In this document: positions 34,491-42,548 of the stretch, in pieces
How the letters are laid out: every line of letters begins with the position of its first letter
Numbering within the stretch: the stretch's first letter is position 1
Origin: CAZXSK01 sp964642855
GTDB lineage: Bacteria; Planctomycetota; Phycisphaerae; SM23-33
Assembly: GCA_964642855.1 (NCBI GenBank)
Contig: CAZXSK010000005.1
Location: 31,803-95,802 of the forward strand
Reading direction: 5' to 3'
DNA length: 64,000 nucleotides
Notes under the pieces: model-generated
Seen by the model: the letters and a program-made list of their open reading frames with translations, nothing else
Told to the model about the DNA's origin: nothing
Database searches by the model: none
Translations under genes and position numbers: made by a program

Positions 34491-35659
34491 GGGACCTGCC
34501 CATCGCTTCGATGACGACACAATCCGGCCTGGGAGGGGCAGCATCGCCCCTGCTTACCGTCCAGAACCTCAAGACCTACTTCCCCACCGAGGACGGAACG
34601 GTGCGGGCAGTCGACGGGGTGAGCTTCCGCATCGACCGTCAGCAGACCTTCGCGCTGGTCGGTGAGAGCGGATGCGGCAAGAGCCAGACCGCCTTTTCGA
34701 TCATGCGTATCCTCCAGAAGCCCGGGCGGATCGTGGACGGCAGCATCCTGCTGGGCTACGAGGACCTCCGGAAACTGCGGGAAAAGCAGATGCGGCAGGT
34801 GAGGGGCGGCCAGATCAGCATGATCTTCCAGGAGCCGATGAGTTCGCTGAACCCCGTGTTCACCGTCGGCCAGCAGATCGTGGAGGCGATCCTCCTTCAC
34901 GAGAAGCAGCTTTCCGGAGACCAGGCGAAGCGAAGAGCCGTCGATCTGCTCGACAAAGTCGGCATTCCCGATCCCGCACAGCGTTTCAGGGAGTACCCCC
35001 ACCAACTTTCGGGCGGGATGCGGCAGCGGGTTATGATCGCCATGGCGTTGTCCTGCAATCCCCAGTTGCTGATCGCCGACGAGCCGACCACTGCGCTGGA
35101 TGTCACCATCCAGGCCCAGATCCTTGACCTGCTCAACGACCTCCAGCAGAAGACCGGCCTGAGTATCATGCTCATTACCCACGACCTGGCCGTCGTGGCG
35201 GAAACCGCCGACGTCGTAGCGGTGATGTACGCCTCGAAGGTCGGCGAGCTGACCGATGTGAGTTCGCTGTTCAGCAATCCCCTGCACCCGTACACGCGGG
35301 GGCTGTTCCGATCTCTGCCGAAACTCGGGGAGAAGAAGGACCGTCTGGAGACGATCCCGGGCAACGTGCCCAACCCGCTGCACTTCCCGACGGGCTGCAA
35401 GTTCCACCCGCGATGCCCGCTGACCCGCCAGCGTGCCCTGGAAGTCGGCGAATCCGACGTGGTCTCCCTCGATACGTCCGAAGGCCGGGTCAATATGCTC
35501 AAGCGTTGCCTCTGGGAGGAACCCACCCTTCGAGAGGTACAGCCAAGACATTGGTGCGCCTGCTGGGAGTGTCCCGGCTACGAGGACGCTCCCGAAACCG
35601 ACCCCAGCGAGGTGTCGATCGAGTCACGTCGACAGCAACAGGTCGCGTCGACCTCCTGA
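34487..35659 (+). CDS. OppD-like ABC transporter ATPase
   Basis: One of two ATPases powering the peptide transporter. Walker A is GESGCGKSQ, the signature LSGGMRQR, Walker B LLIADEPTTALD, then the switch His in ITHDLAVV. The C-terminal Cys-rich stretch (CKFHPRCPL and CLWEEP, and CWECPGYED) is the oligopeptide/dipeptide ATPase tail that can hold an iron-sulfur cluster. The GTG at 34487 is preferred as start because AGGA lies four bases upstream and the codon overlaps the oppC stop; an ATG at 34511 would lack a well-placed ribosome site. Confidence 0.9.
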   Translation: MRDLPIASMTTQSGLGGAASPLLTVQNLKTYFPTEDGTVRAVDGVSFRIDRQQTFALVGESGCGKSQTAFSIMRILQKPGRIVDGSILLGYEDLRKLREKQMRQVRGGQISMIFQEPMSSLNPVFTVGQQIVEAILLHEKQLSGDQAKRRAVDLLDKVGIPDPAQRFREYPHQLSGGMRQRVMIAMALSCNPQLLIADEPTTALDVTIQAQILDLLNDLQQKTGLSIMLITHDLAVVAETADVVAVMYASKVGELTDVSSLFSNPLHPYTRGLFRSLPKLGEKKDRLETIPGNVPNPLHFPTGCKFHPRCPLTRQRALEVGESDVVSLDTSEGRVNMLKRCLWEEPTLREVQPRHWCACWECPGYEDAPETDPSEVSIESRRQQQVASTS

Positions 35660-35677
35660 CGCAGACACCGGAGCAAC

Positions 35678-36790
35678 ATGGCCAGCAACAGCAATAACAC
35701 GATTCTGGAAGTCACCGGGCTGAAGACCTACTTCCCCGTCCGCGGGGGGTTCTTCGGCCAGAAGCGATATGTCCGCGCCGTCGACGGCGTGAGCTTCCGG
35801 GTGGGTCGGGGCAAGACCCTCGGCCTGGTCGGCGAGAGCGGATCCGGCAAGACGACCGTCGGCAGGACGCTGCTGAGACTGATCCCCGCTACCGCCGGCG
35901 ACGTGCAGTTCGAGGGCGACGACGTTTTCAGTCTCTCCGGCTGGCGGATGAAGCTACTTCGCCGACGGATGCAGGTCATCTTCCAGGACCCCGTCGGCTC
36001 GCTGAACCCCCGGATGACGGTCGGGGACATTGTCGCCGAGCCGCTGAAGGTCCATCACATCGGGAACCGTCACGAGCGCAGACAGCGCGTGCGGGACCTC
36101 ATGGACCGCGTCGGACTCGCGCCGGAATACATCAACCGATACCCGCACGAGTTCTCGGGCGGCCAGCGGCAGCGCATCGGCATCGCGCGGGCCCTGGCGA
36201 CCAACCCCGACTTCATCGTCTGCGACGAACCAGTCAGTGCCCTGGACGTCTCCATCCAGGCGCAGATTCTCAACCTGCTCGACGACCTCCAGGACGATCT
36301 GGGCATCGCGTACCTGTTCATCGCGCACAATCTCTCGGTGGTCGAACATTTCGCCGATGACGTAGCCGTGATGTATCTCGGGCGGATCGTCGAAATCGCC
36401 CGGCGCGATACGCTCTACAGCAACCCCGTCCACCCCTACACCAAGGCCCTGATGGCCGCGGTACCCAGGCCCGAACCCGGTCGCCTGAAGACCGCCGAGA
36501 AACTTCCGGGCGAAATGCCCTCCCCCATTTCTCCCCCGTCAGGCTGTCCGTTCCATCCGCGTTGCATGCTCACACGGGAACGTGCCCAAGGCCTGCCGGA
36601 CTCCAAGACCGTGACCATCCGCTCGGGAGACAAGCCCGTTCGCGTAGTAGCCGGCTGCGTCCGCCATACGCCCGAGCTCCTTGCCATGTCCGGAGAGGCA
36701 GGCCACTTCCACGCATGTACCATCCGCCAGGAAGATGAAAAACAGTGCACGCCCCCGGCCATGCCTCAGGAACCAGGCTCGGTCGAGTAG
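35678..36790 (+). CDS. OppF-like ABC transporter ATPase
   Basis: The second ATPase of the transporter, 370 residues. Walker A GESGSGKTTV, signature FSGGQRQRIGIARAL, Walker B FIVCDEPVSALD and switch IAHNLSVVEH are complete. The C-terminal CPFHPRCMLTRERAQG tail is typical. About 30 residues after it (containing the Cys of CTIRQEDEKQC) extend further than usual. It is the last gene of the set and ends 62 bases from the convergent pgl gene. Confidence 0.92.
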   Translation: MASNSNNTILEVTGLKTYFPVRGGFFGQKRYVRAVDGVSFRVGRGKTLGLVGESGSGKTTVGRTLLRLIPATAGDVQFEGDDVFSLSGWRMKLLRRRMQVIFQDPVGSLNPRMTVGDIVAEPLKVHHIGNRHERRQRVRDLMDRVGLAPEYINRYPHEFSGGQRQRIGIARALATNPDFIVCDEPVSALDVSIQAQILNLLDDLQDDLGIAYLFIAHNLSVVEHFADDVAVMYLGRIVEIARRDTLYSNPVHPYTKALMAAVPRPEPGRLKTAEKLPGEMPSPISPPSGCPFHPRCMLTRERAQGLPDSKTVTIRSGDKPVRVVAGCVRHTPELLAMSGEAGHFHACTIRQEDEKQCTPPAMPQEPGSVE

Positions 36791-36852
36791 ACGCTCAAAG
36801 TGCGCCGATCCGAAACGGACAGCACATCGGACAATGCACGGTTGTGGAGGCT

Positions 36853-37620
36853 TCAGGAATGTGGTGTTCGTCGAGCAGCGGCAGCGTCGAGTACCACGAC
36901 CATCTCTCCGTGGACCGGCTTGACCCGGGCGGCCGGGATGCTTGACAGGTCTCCGGGCGGGCTGGCCAGAAGCTTCTCGACCGCCTCGGCCTTGTCCTCG
37001 CCCGTGACAAGCATCACGATGTGACGGGCAGCGTTGATCAGCGGATAAGTGAACGTCATGCGGTTGCGACCCAGAACGGGCACGCGGTACGCCTCGATGA
37101 GCTTGTCGCACGTGTCCAACGCATCGACGCCCGGGAACAGGCTCGCGGTGTGGCCGTCGGAACCCATGCCCAGCAGCACGATGTCCAGCACGGGCACGCC
37201 GTCATCGCCGGCCGGCACGAGCTGGCGGATGGTGTTCTCGTATGCTTCCGCAGCTGCATCCAGATCCTCGGCATCGGCGGGCATGGGGTGCACGCGGGAC
37301 GGCACGATGGGCACGTTGTCCAGCAGCGTTCGCTGGACCATGTGGTAGTTACTCTCCACGTGGTCGTGGGGAACGTCCCGCTCGTCGCCGAAGAACACGT
37401 CGACATTGTTCCAAGGGACCTCCCCGAGCATCCCCTCGCCGCCCAGAAGCTGGTACAGGGCGTAGGGCGTGGTCCCGCCGGACAGCGCCATCTGGCAGCA
37501 GCCTCGGCTGTCGACGGCCGCCCGGATCACGGACTTCAGCAGGTCGGAAACGTAGCGCGTCGCCTCCAGGGAGTTGTTCCGGGCAACGACCTTGCGTGCT
37601 GGGTCTGCTTGGCTGTTCAT
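36853..37620 (-). CDS. pgl: 6-phosphogluconolactonase
   Basis: Hydrolyses 6-phosphogluconolactone in the oxidative pentose phosphate pathway. The 255-residue protein carries LSGGTTPYALYQLL (phosphate-binding loop), WNNVDVFFGDERDVPHDHVESN split by the catalytic region, and LGMGSDGHTASLFPG, all DevB/Pgl family marks. No glucose-6-phosphate dehydrogenase is in the window. It is the third gene of a minus-strand set with the UPF0210 and double-ACT proteins, 63 bases downstream of the UPF0210 gene. Confidence 0.92.
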   Translation of the reverse strand: MNSQADPARKVVARNNSLEATRYVSDLLKSVIRAAVDSRGCCQMALSGGTTPYALYQLLGGEGMLGEVPWNNVDVFFGDERDVPHDHVESNYHMVQRTLLDNVPIVPSRVHPMPADAEDLDAAAEAYENTIRQLVPAGDDGVPVLDIVLLGMGSDGHTASLFPGVDALDTCDKLIEAYRVPVLGRNRMTFTYPLINAARHIVMLVTGEDKAEAVEKLLASPPGDLSSIPAARVKPVHGEMVVVLDAAAARRTPHS

Positions 37621-37683
37621 CGCGTCTTCCTGTTTGGTTCGCTCTTGCTCGTCGGGTTGGCCTGACCTCGAAGGAGAGGCGGT

Positions 37684-39057
37684 TCAGTTCGTCAACGACT
37701 GGATCGGCGCGGGAATCCGCCCGCCGAACTGCACAAACTGCTTCGAGCAGCCCGCGTTGCGGATCTCCATCACCGGGGCCGAGCCGAACAACCCGCCCCA
37801 CTCCACTGTATCGCCCGGCTTCATGCCGGGCACCGGAACCAGCCTCACACCGGTGGTCTTGTTGTTGATCACGCCGATGGCCATCTCATCGGCAATGATC
37901 GCTGCGATCGTCTCGGGGGGCGTGTCTCCCGGAATCGGGATCATGTCCAGCCCGACCGAGCAGACGCTCGTCATGGCTTCGAGCTTCTCCAGCGTCAGGT
38001 GCCCCTGCCTTGCCGCCCCGGCCAGGGCAGCGTCTTCGCTGACCGGGATGAAGGCCCCGCTCAGACCGCCCACCGAACTGGAGGCGAATAACCCGCCCTT
38101 CTTGACGGCGTCATTAAGCATGGCCACGGCCGCGGTGGACCCCGGGGCGCCGATGCGCCCAATCCCCAGCGCACGGAGGATCTCGCCGACGCTGTCGCCC
38201 ACCTCGGGCGTCGGAGCCAGCGAAAGGTCCACGATCCCGAAAGCGACGTCCAACTCGCCGGCGACCTCCCGCCCGATCAGTTCACCTACGCGCGTCACGC
38301 GGAACGAGGTGATCTTGATCTCTTCGGCCAGGTCGCCGAGGGTCATGTCCGGCCTCTGCTCGATCGCTCGATGCAGCGCACTACTGACCACCCCGGGCCC
38401 GGAGACGCCGATGTTGACGGTCGCTTCCGGCTCGCCCGAGCCCATGTATGCCCCGGCCATGAACGGGTTGTCCTCGGGGATGTTGGCGAACACCACCAGC
38501 TTGGCAGCCCCGAAGCCTTTCTGGTCGGCCGTCGCCTCGCCGATTCGCGAGATGATCTCGCCCATGTCCCGCACGGCGTCCATGTTGATGCCCGCCTTGC
38601 GCGTCGCGACATTTACCGACGAACACACACGCTGGGTCTGGGAGAGCACCTCAGGCAGCGACTGCATCACCAGTCGATCCGCCGGGGTCATGCCCTTCTG
38701 GACCAGCGCGGTAAAGCCCCCGATAAGATCCACCCCACACCGCTCGCCGGCGGTATCGAGCGTCCGTGCGACCTCCAAAGCCGCCGCCTTGCCATGCCCG
38801 GCCAGCAGCTGCGACACCGGCGAAATCGCCAGCCTCTTGTTGGTCACCCCGATGCCGTACTTCGCCCCGATCCGGTCGCACACCTCCACCAGCCGGGACG
38901 CACGAGACGTGATCTTGTTCGCGAGCTTCTGGCACATGCCATCCATCGTCGCAGCGGCGCAGTCCGCAACGTTCAGCGCGAATGTCACCGTGCGCACATC
39001 CAAGTGCTCGGCGTGGAACATCTCGATGGTCGAAAGAATTTCGTCGGTCTGTAGCAT
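37684..39057 (-). CDS. UPF0210 (PFL-like, DUF711) family protein
   Basis: A 457-residue cytoplasmic protein of the UPF0210 family, whose structure in other bacteria resembles a glycyl-radical-like barrel without clear activity. Conserved segments include IGGFTALVQKGMTPAD, VFANIPEDNPFMAGAY, VSGPGVVSSALHRAI and IGRIGAPGSTAAVAML. The ATG at 39057 gives the standard N-terminus (MLQTDEILSTIEMF). It lies 22 bases after the double-ACT gene; this ACT/UPF0210 pairing is also known in Gram-positive bacteria, which implies that the ACT protein controls or senses for it. Confidence 0.88.
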   Translation of the reverse strand: MLQTDEILSTIEMFHAEHLDVRTVTFALNVADCAAATMDGMCQKLANKITSRASRLVEVCDRIGAKYGIGVTNKRLAISPVSQLLAGHGKAAALEVARTLDTAGERCGVDLIGGFTALVQKGMTPADRLVMQSLPEVLSQTQRVCSSVNVATRKAGINMDAVRDMGEIISRIGEATADQKGFGAAKLVVFANIPEDNPFMAGAYMGSGEPEATVNIGVSGPGVVSSALHRAIEQRPDMTLGDLAEEIKITSFRVTRVGELIGREVAGELDVAFGIVDLSLAPTPEVGDSVGEILRALGIGRIGAPGSTAAVAMLNDAVKKGGLFASSSVGGLSGAFIPVSEDAALAGAARQGHLTLEKLEAMTSVCSVGLDMIPIPGDTPPETIAAIIADEMAIGVINNKTTGVRLVPVPGMKPGDTVEWGGLFGSAPVMEIRNAGCSKQFVQFGGRIPAPIQSLTN

Positions 39058-39079
39058 CTCAGGCTGCTGTTTCCACGGT

Positions 39080-39685
39080 TCAGGATCCCTGATGCATCCG
39101 GCCTGGCGCCATCTCACGCGTCAGGCGAAGCTGGTTGGTAGCCACGAAAATATTCTCGTGCTGGAACCGCACGGTGAAGCTGCCCGCCTGTCCCATCTCC
39201 TGCAGGTCGGCCTGCAGTTGACGGACGTCCCATGATCGCGGGACCTCGACCTGGCTGATCAGCACGAACTCGCCTTCGCTCTGCTGGCCGTACAGGTCGA
39301 CGATGTTGATGTCCTTGCCCGCCAGATACCGGCTGAACTGCAGCAGAAAGCCGGGCCGGTCCTCCCCAAACGCCGTCAGCACAAACCGTTCCGCCTGGTC
39401 GGTATCGTCGGCGGCCACGTCGGGGTCGAGCTTGCGGGCCATTACCTGCAGGAGACAACTCTCGTGGGCCAGCTCGCGAACGCGGGTGGCGAGGTCGTCA
39501 GCGGCGGTGTCGTCCGGCAGGGAGATCACCATGATCAGCGTGAAATACCCCCGCAGAACGGTCTGGCTGCAGGCGTCGATGTTGCCCCCCAACTCCTTGA
39601 CGGCAGAGCCCACCGCAGCGACGATCCCCGGATGGTCATCGGCCAGAACGTTGATCACGTATGCGTGTTCGAATCGGGTCTTCAT
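39080..39685 (-). CDS. Double-ACT-domain regulatory protein
   Basis: 201 residues with two ACT domains (about 5-80 and 95-180). They begin HAYVINVLADDHPGIVAAVG and FVLTAFGEDRPGFLLQFSRY. ACT domains bind amino acids or related small ligands. This type resembles GcvR and the ACT proteins next to UPF0210 genes. The AGGAG eight bases upstream of the ATG and a TATAAT 25 bases away (39710-39715) set the start; a longer frame upstream is not used. It heads the minus-strand set with UPF0210 and pgl. Confidence 0.85.
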   Translation of the reverse strand: MKTRFEHAYVINVLADDHPGIVAAVGSAVKELGGNIDACSQTVLRGYFTLIMVISLPDDTAADDLATRVRELAHESCLLQVMARKLDPDVAADDTDQAERFVLTAFGEDRPGFLLQFSRYLAGKDINIVDLYGQQSEGEFVLISQVEVPRSWDVRQLQADLQEMGQAGSFTVRFQHENIFVATNQLRLTREMAPGRMHQGS

Positions 39686-39709
39686 GCGCCTCGCTCCTGC
39701 TGGCGCGGC

Positions 39710-39715
39710 ATTATA
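39710..39715 (-). promoter_or_regulatory. Perfect -10 element (TATAAT) of the double-ACT gene
   Basis: TATAAT on the minus strand, 24 bases before the ATG at 39685. The region 17 bases further up lacks a strong -35, so recognition may rely on other factors. Confidence 0.5.
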
Positions 39716-39823
39716 CGTCAAGCTGCAGCTGGAAGATAGCGCCCGCGGCGAATTCTGCTCTGCCCGGGGACAACTCGCGGGACCTGCTGGCATTTTGCTT
39801 CGCAAGCCCACCCTCCAGCCGTG

Positions 39824-39829
39824 TACAAT
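39824..39829 (+). promoter_or_regulatory. -10 element (TACAAT) nine bases before the argA-like ATG
   Basis: TACAAT ends nine bases before the ATG at 39839, which puts the expected transcription start within about three bases of the start codon. No ribosome-binding sequence is present, so the mRNA may be leaderless. A -35 is not obvious. Confidence 0.45.
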
Positions 39830-39838
39830 GCCCACGAC

Positions 39839-40300
39839 ATGAAGATCCGCCAGGCCCACTCCCGGGACGTTCCCGGGATCTGCAGCCTCATCAACGACTA
39901 CGCCGAACAGGGGCTCATGCTGCATCGGAGCATGGAGAGCGTCTTCGATGCCCTGCGGGAGTTCCTCGTCGCCGAAGAAGCAGACAGACTGCTGGGCTGC
40001 TGCGCTGTCGATATCTTCCCGGGCGGCCTGGCCGAGGTGAAATCGCTGGCCGTTTCGCCCAACGCGCGGGGCAAGGGCGTCGGCTCGCAGCTGGTTCGCA
40101 AAGGGCTTGCGATCGCATGCGATCTGGGTGTCCGGCGGTTCTTCACGCTGACCTACGAGCAACGTTTCTTCGAGAAACTCGGCTTCACCGTCGCCGATCG
40201 CCAGAAACTGCCCGAGAAGGTCTGGCGCGAGTGCATCCATTGCCCCAAAGCAGACCAGTGCGACGAAATCGCGATGACGATGGAGCCCCAGCCCGAGTAA
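39839..40300 (+). CDS. argA: Short-type N-acetylglutamate synthase (GNAT acetyltransferase)
   Basis: 153 residues of the GNAT fold. The acetyl-CoA loop is VSPNARGKGVGSQLV, and the C-terminal segment WRECIHCPKADQCDEIAM is characteristic of stand-alone ArgA enzymes that acetylate glutamate as the first step of arginine synthesis. The amino-acid kinase domain of classical ArgA is absent, as usual for this type. The ATG at 39839 is preferred although a GTG at 39821 is in frame, because the -10 overlaps that longer version. It is 22 bases upstream of mlaF, with no other arginine genes in view. Confidence 0.85.
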   Translation: MKIRQAHSRDVPGICSLINDYAEQGLMLHRSMESVFDALREFLVAEEADRLLGCCAVDIFPGGLAEVKSLAVSPNARGKGVGSQLVRKGLAIACDLGVRRFFTLTYEQRFFEKLGFTVADRQKLPEKVWRECIHCPKADQCDEIAMTMEPQPE

Positions 40301-40322
40301 CGTTCCAGGGGACAGTCAAGGC

Positions 40323-41126
40323 ATGACCGAAGACAGACCCATCATCCGCCTCGAGAAGGTTCGCAAGTCGTTCAACGGCACCCATGTGCTGAAAGGTGTG
40401 AGTCTGAACGTGCAACGGGGCAAGTGTACGGTCATCATCGGTCCGTCGGGCTGCGGCAAGAGTGTGCTTCTCAAACACATGATCGGCCTGCTCCGACCCG
40501 ATCGCGGGAAAGTCTTCTTCGACGGCAAGGAAATCACCCGTCTCTCCGAGCGCCGCATGCGGACTATCCGACGGCGGATGGGCTTCCTCTTCCAGGGTGG
40601 GGCATTGTTCGACTCGATGACCATTCTCGAAAACGTCCTGTTCCCCCTGCAGGAACACGGTGAGGGTTCCGAACAACAGTGGGTCGAGCGATCCCTGGAG
40701 GTCCTGGCGTTGGTCGGTCTGGAAGGCCTGGAGCACCGGTTCCCCGAGGAACTCTCGGGAGGCCAGAAAAAACGCGCCGCCCTGGCAAGGGCGATCGCCA
40801 TGAATCCGGAAGTCATCCTCTACGACGAACCGACCACCGGGCTGGATCCGATCCGCTCGGACCTGATCAATGAACTGATCGTGAGACTGCAGTCGACCCT
40901 GCAGACCACGGCGGTGGTAGTCACGCACGACATGAGTTCGGCGAGGAAAGTCGCCGATCGAATCGTCATGCTGTACAATGGAGATTTCATTGCCGATACC
41001 ACACCGGAGCAGCTCGACCGCGTGACCAACGACGTGGTGCTCCGCTTCGTGGAAGGCAAGGCCAGTCAGGAGGAACTCGCCCAGATCCAGGGCGACACCT
41101 GGCTGGGACAGAGCACCTCGGGCTGA
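40323..41126 (+). CDS. mlaF: MlaF-like phospholipid ABC transporter ATPase
   Basis: A 267-residue ATPase of the Mla (MCE) lipid transport family, which moves phospholipids between inner and outer membranes. Walker A is GPSGCGKSVLL, the FQGGALFDSMTILENV segment is typical of MlaF, the signature is LSGGQKKRAALARA and Walker B VILYDEPTTGLDP. The mlaD gene follows after 38 bases. The permease gene mlaE, usually between mlaF and mlaD, is not here or elsewhere in the window. Confidence 0.92.
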   Translation: MTEDRPIIRLEKVRKSFNGTHVLKGVSLNVQRGKCTVIIGPSGCGKSVLLKHMIGLLRPDRGKVFFDGKEITRLSERRMRTIRRRMGFLFQGGALFDSMTILENVLFPLQEHGEGSEQQWVERSLEVLALVGLEGLEHRFPEELSGGQKKRAALARAIAMNPEVILYDEPTTGLDPIRSDLINELIVRLQSTLQTTAVVVTHDMSSARKVADRIVMLYNGDFIADTTPEQLDRVTNDVVLRFVEGKASQEELAQIQGDTWLGQSTSG

Positions 41127-41164
41127 GCATACACCAGAAACCGCTGCGCCCCAGTCTGGAGAGC

Positions 41165-42471
41165 ATGATGAAGGAAAACGCTCGGAATGTGACCGTCGGA
41201 ATGACCGTGATTGGGGGCATCCTGATCCTGGGCGCACTGATCATGGTCTTCGCCTCCCTGCCCGAGAGATTCCGCGGCGGCTACGACCTGCACGTGCTCT
41301 TGGACTCCTCCGGGGGCATCGAGCCGGGCGACGAGGTCAACTTCCAGGGCATCGTGATCGGGCGGGTAACGGGCGTGGACTTCACGGACCCCGACAGCCT
41401 GGCATCGGGGGTGACCATCACCCTGCGAATCGATGAGAAATACACGCTGCCCGCGCGGATCGAAGTGGTCATCCAGCGCAACATGTTCGGCGGCTCGTAC
41501 ATCAACATGTACCCGGGAGGCCCGGAGCGGTTCGACAGCGAGGGGCGCAAGCTCGAAACGATACCCAAGGACCGCACGATCGCCATCCGCGGGATCACCC
41601 AGAACATGGACCCGGTAGCGCAGATCCGACCCGTGCTGAACATGGTGGAGGGCATGGCCAATGACCTCAGGCCGGCCGTGCGAAGCTTCGCCCGATTGGC
41701 CAACAACCTCAACCGCATGCTGGGNNNNNNNNNNNNNNNNNNNNNNNNNNNNNNNNNNNNNNNNNNNNNNNNNNNNNNNNNNNNNNNNNNNNNNNNNNNN
41801 NNNNNNNNNNNNNNNNNNNNNNNNGGCCGGCCGTGCGAAGCTTCGCCCGATTGGCCAACAACCTCAACCGCATGCTGGGCGACACCTCGGCAGGCAAATC
41901 CGACGGAGACAACGACAAGGGGAATGCCAACACCCCCGCCGACGCCAATCAACCCGGCAGTGGGTCTCAGACACGTCCCTCCATGAACCTCGCCGGAACC
42001 GTACAGCGTCTCAACCGCACCCTCGATGCGCTCTACGAAATACTCGGAGACCCCAACAGCCAGCAGGACCTCAAGACTACCTTCTCCAATCTCGCCGACG
42101 CCAGCAGCAAGATGTCCGACGCGATGGACGCTCTCAAAGCCACCGTCAGCGACGCCAACGCCACCCTCGTCGAGGCGCGGGGCGCCTTCTCAGACATCTC
42201 CGACACCGCCGTCGCTGCGAAGAAGAATCTCGCCGAGGTATCCGAGAAAGTCATCGAAGATGCCGAGAAGCTTTCCGAGCTGATGACCACCGTCAACGAA
42301 GTCGCCAGCAAGGTCAACGAGGGCAAGGGGTCGGCGGGCAAACTCGTCAACGACCCCAAGCTCTACAACAGCCTCGTCGAATCGGCCGAGCAGATGGACA
42401 AGCTGCTCAAGGAGATCCGCACGCTGGTCAAGGCATGGGAGAAGACGGGCGTGCCGATCAAGCTCAAGTAG
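41165..42471 (+). CDS. mlaD: MlaD-like MCE-domain protein, split by an artefactual gap
   Basis: Binds phospholipids in the periplasm, anchored by one N-terminal helix (about residues 12-33, VGMTVIGGILILGALIMVFA). The MCE domain follows (YDLHVLLDSSGGIEPGDEVN, then GSYINMYPGGP). A 100 N gap interrupts the frame, yet the same 55 bases flank it on both sides. Removing one copy plus the N run (155 bases) joins the two parts in frame into one protein of 383 residues, which ends in a coiled-coil-like tail rich in Ala, Ser and Lys. As drawn, the gene is therefore mis-assembled, not broken. Confidence 0.85.
41670..41724 (+). repeat. 55-base direct repeat, left copy (contig-end overlap)
   Basis: Identical to 41825-41879 and directly next to the N run. 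It is most simply the unmerged overlap of two contigs. Confidence 0.9.
41725..41824. other. Assembly gap (100 N), probably artefactual
   Basis: Exactly 100 N flanked by identical 55-base copies. Collapsing the copies restores the mlaD frame, so no real sequence is likely to be missing here. Confidence 0.97.
41825..41879 (+). repeat. 55-base direct repeat, right copy (contig-end overlap)
   Basis: Identical to 41670-41724. See the gap and mlaD entries. Confidence 0.9.
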
Positions 42472-42478
42472 CCCGCGC

Positions 42479-42506
42479 TTGCAATCGCCCGCGTGTTGCC
42501 TACACT
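42479..42506 (+). promoter_or_regulatory. Predicted sigma70-type promoter of the MMPL transporter gene
   Basis: TTGCAA (42479-42484), 16 bases, then TACACT (42501-42506). The ATG at 42549 is 42 bases downstream. Confidence 0.55.
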
Positions 42507-42548
42507 GACTGCCCAACGCTTCCCTGCGCGTAAGGGCTTTGACGGCGA

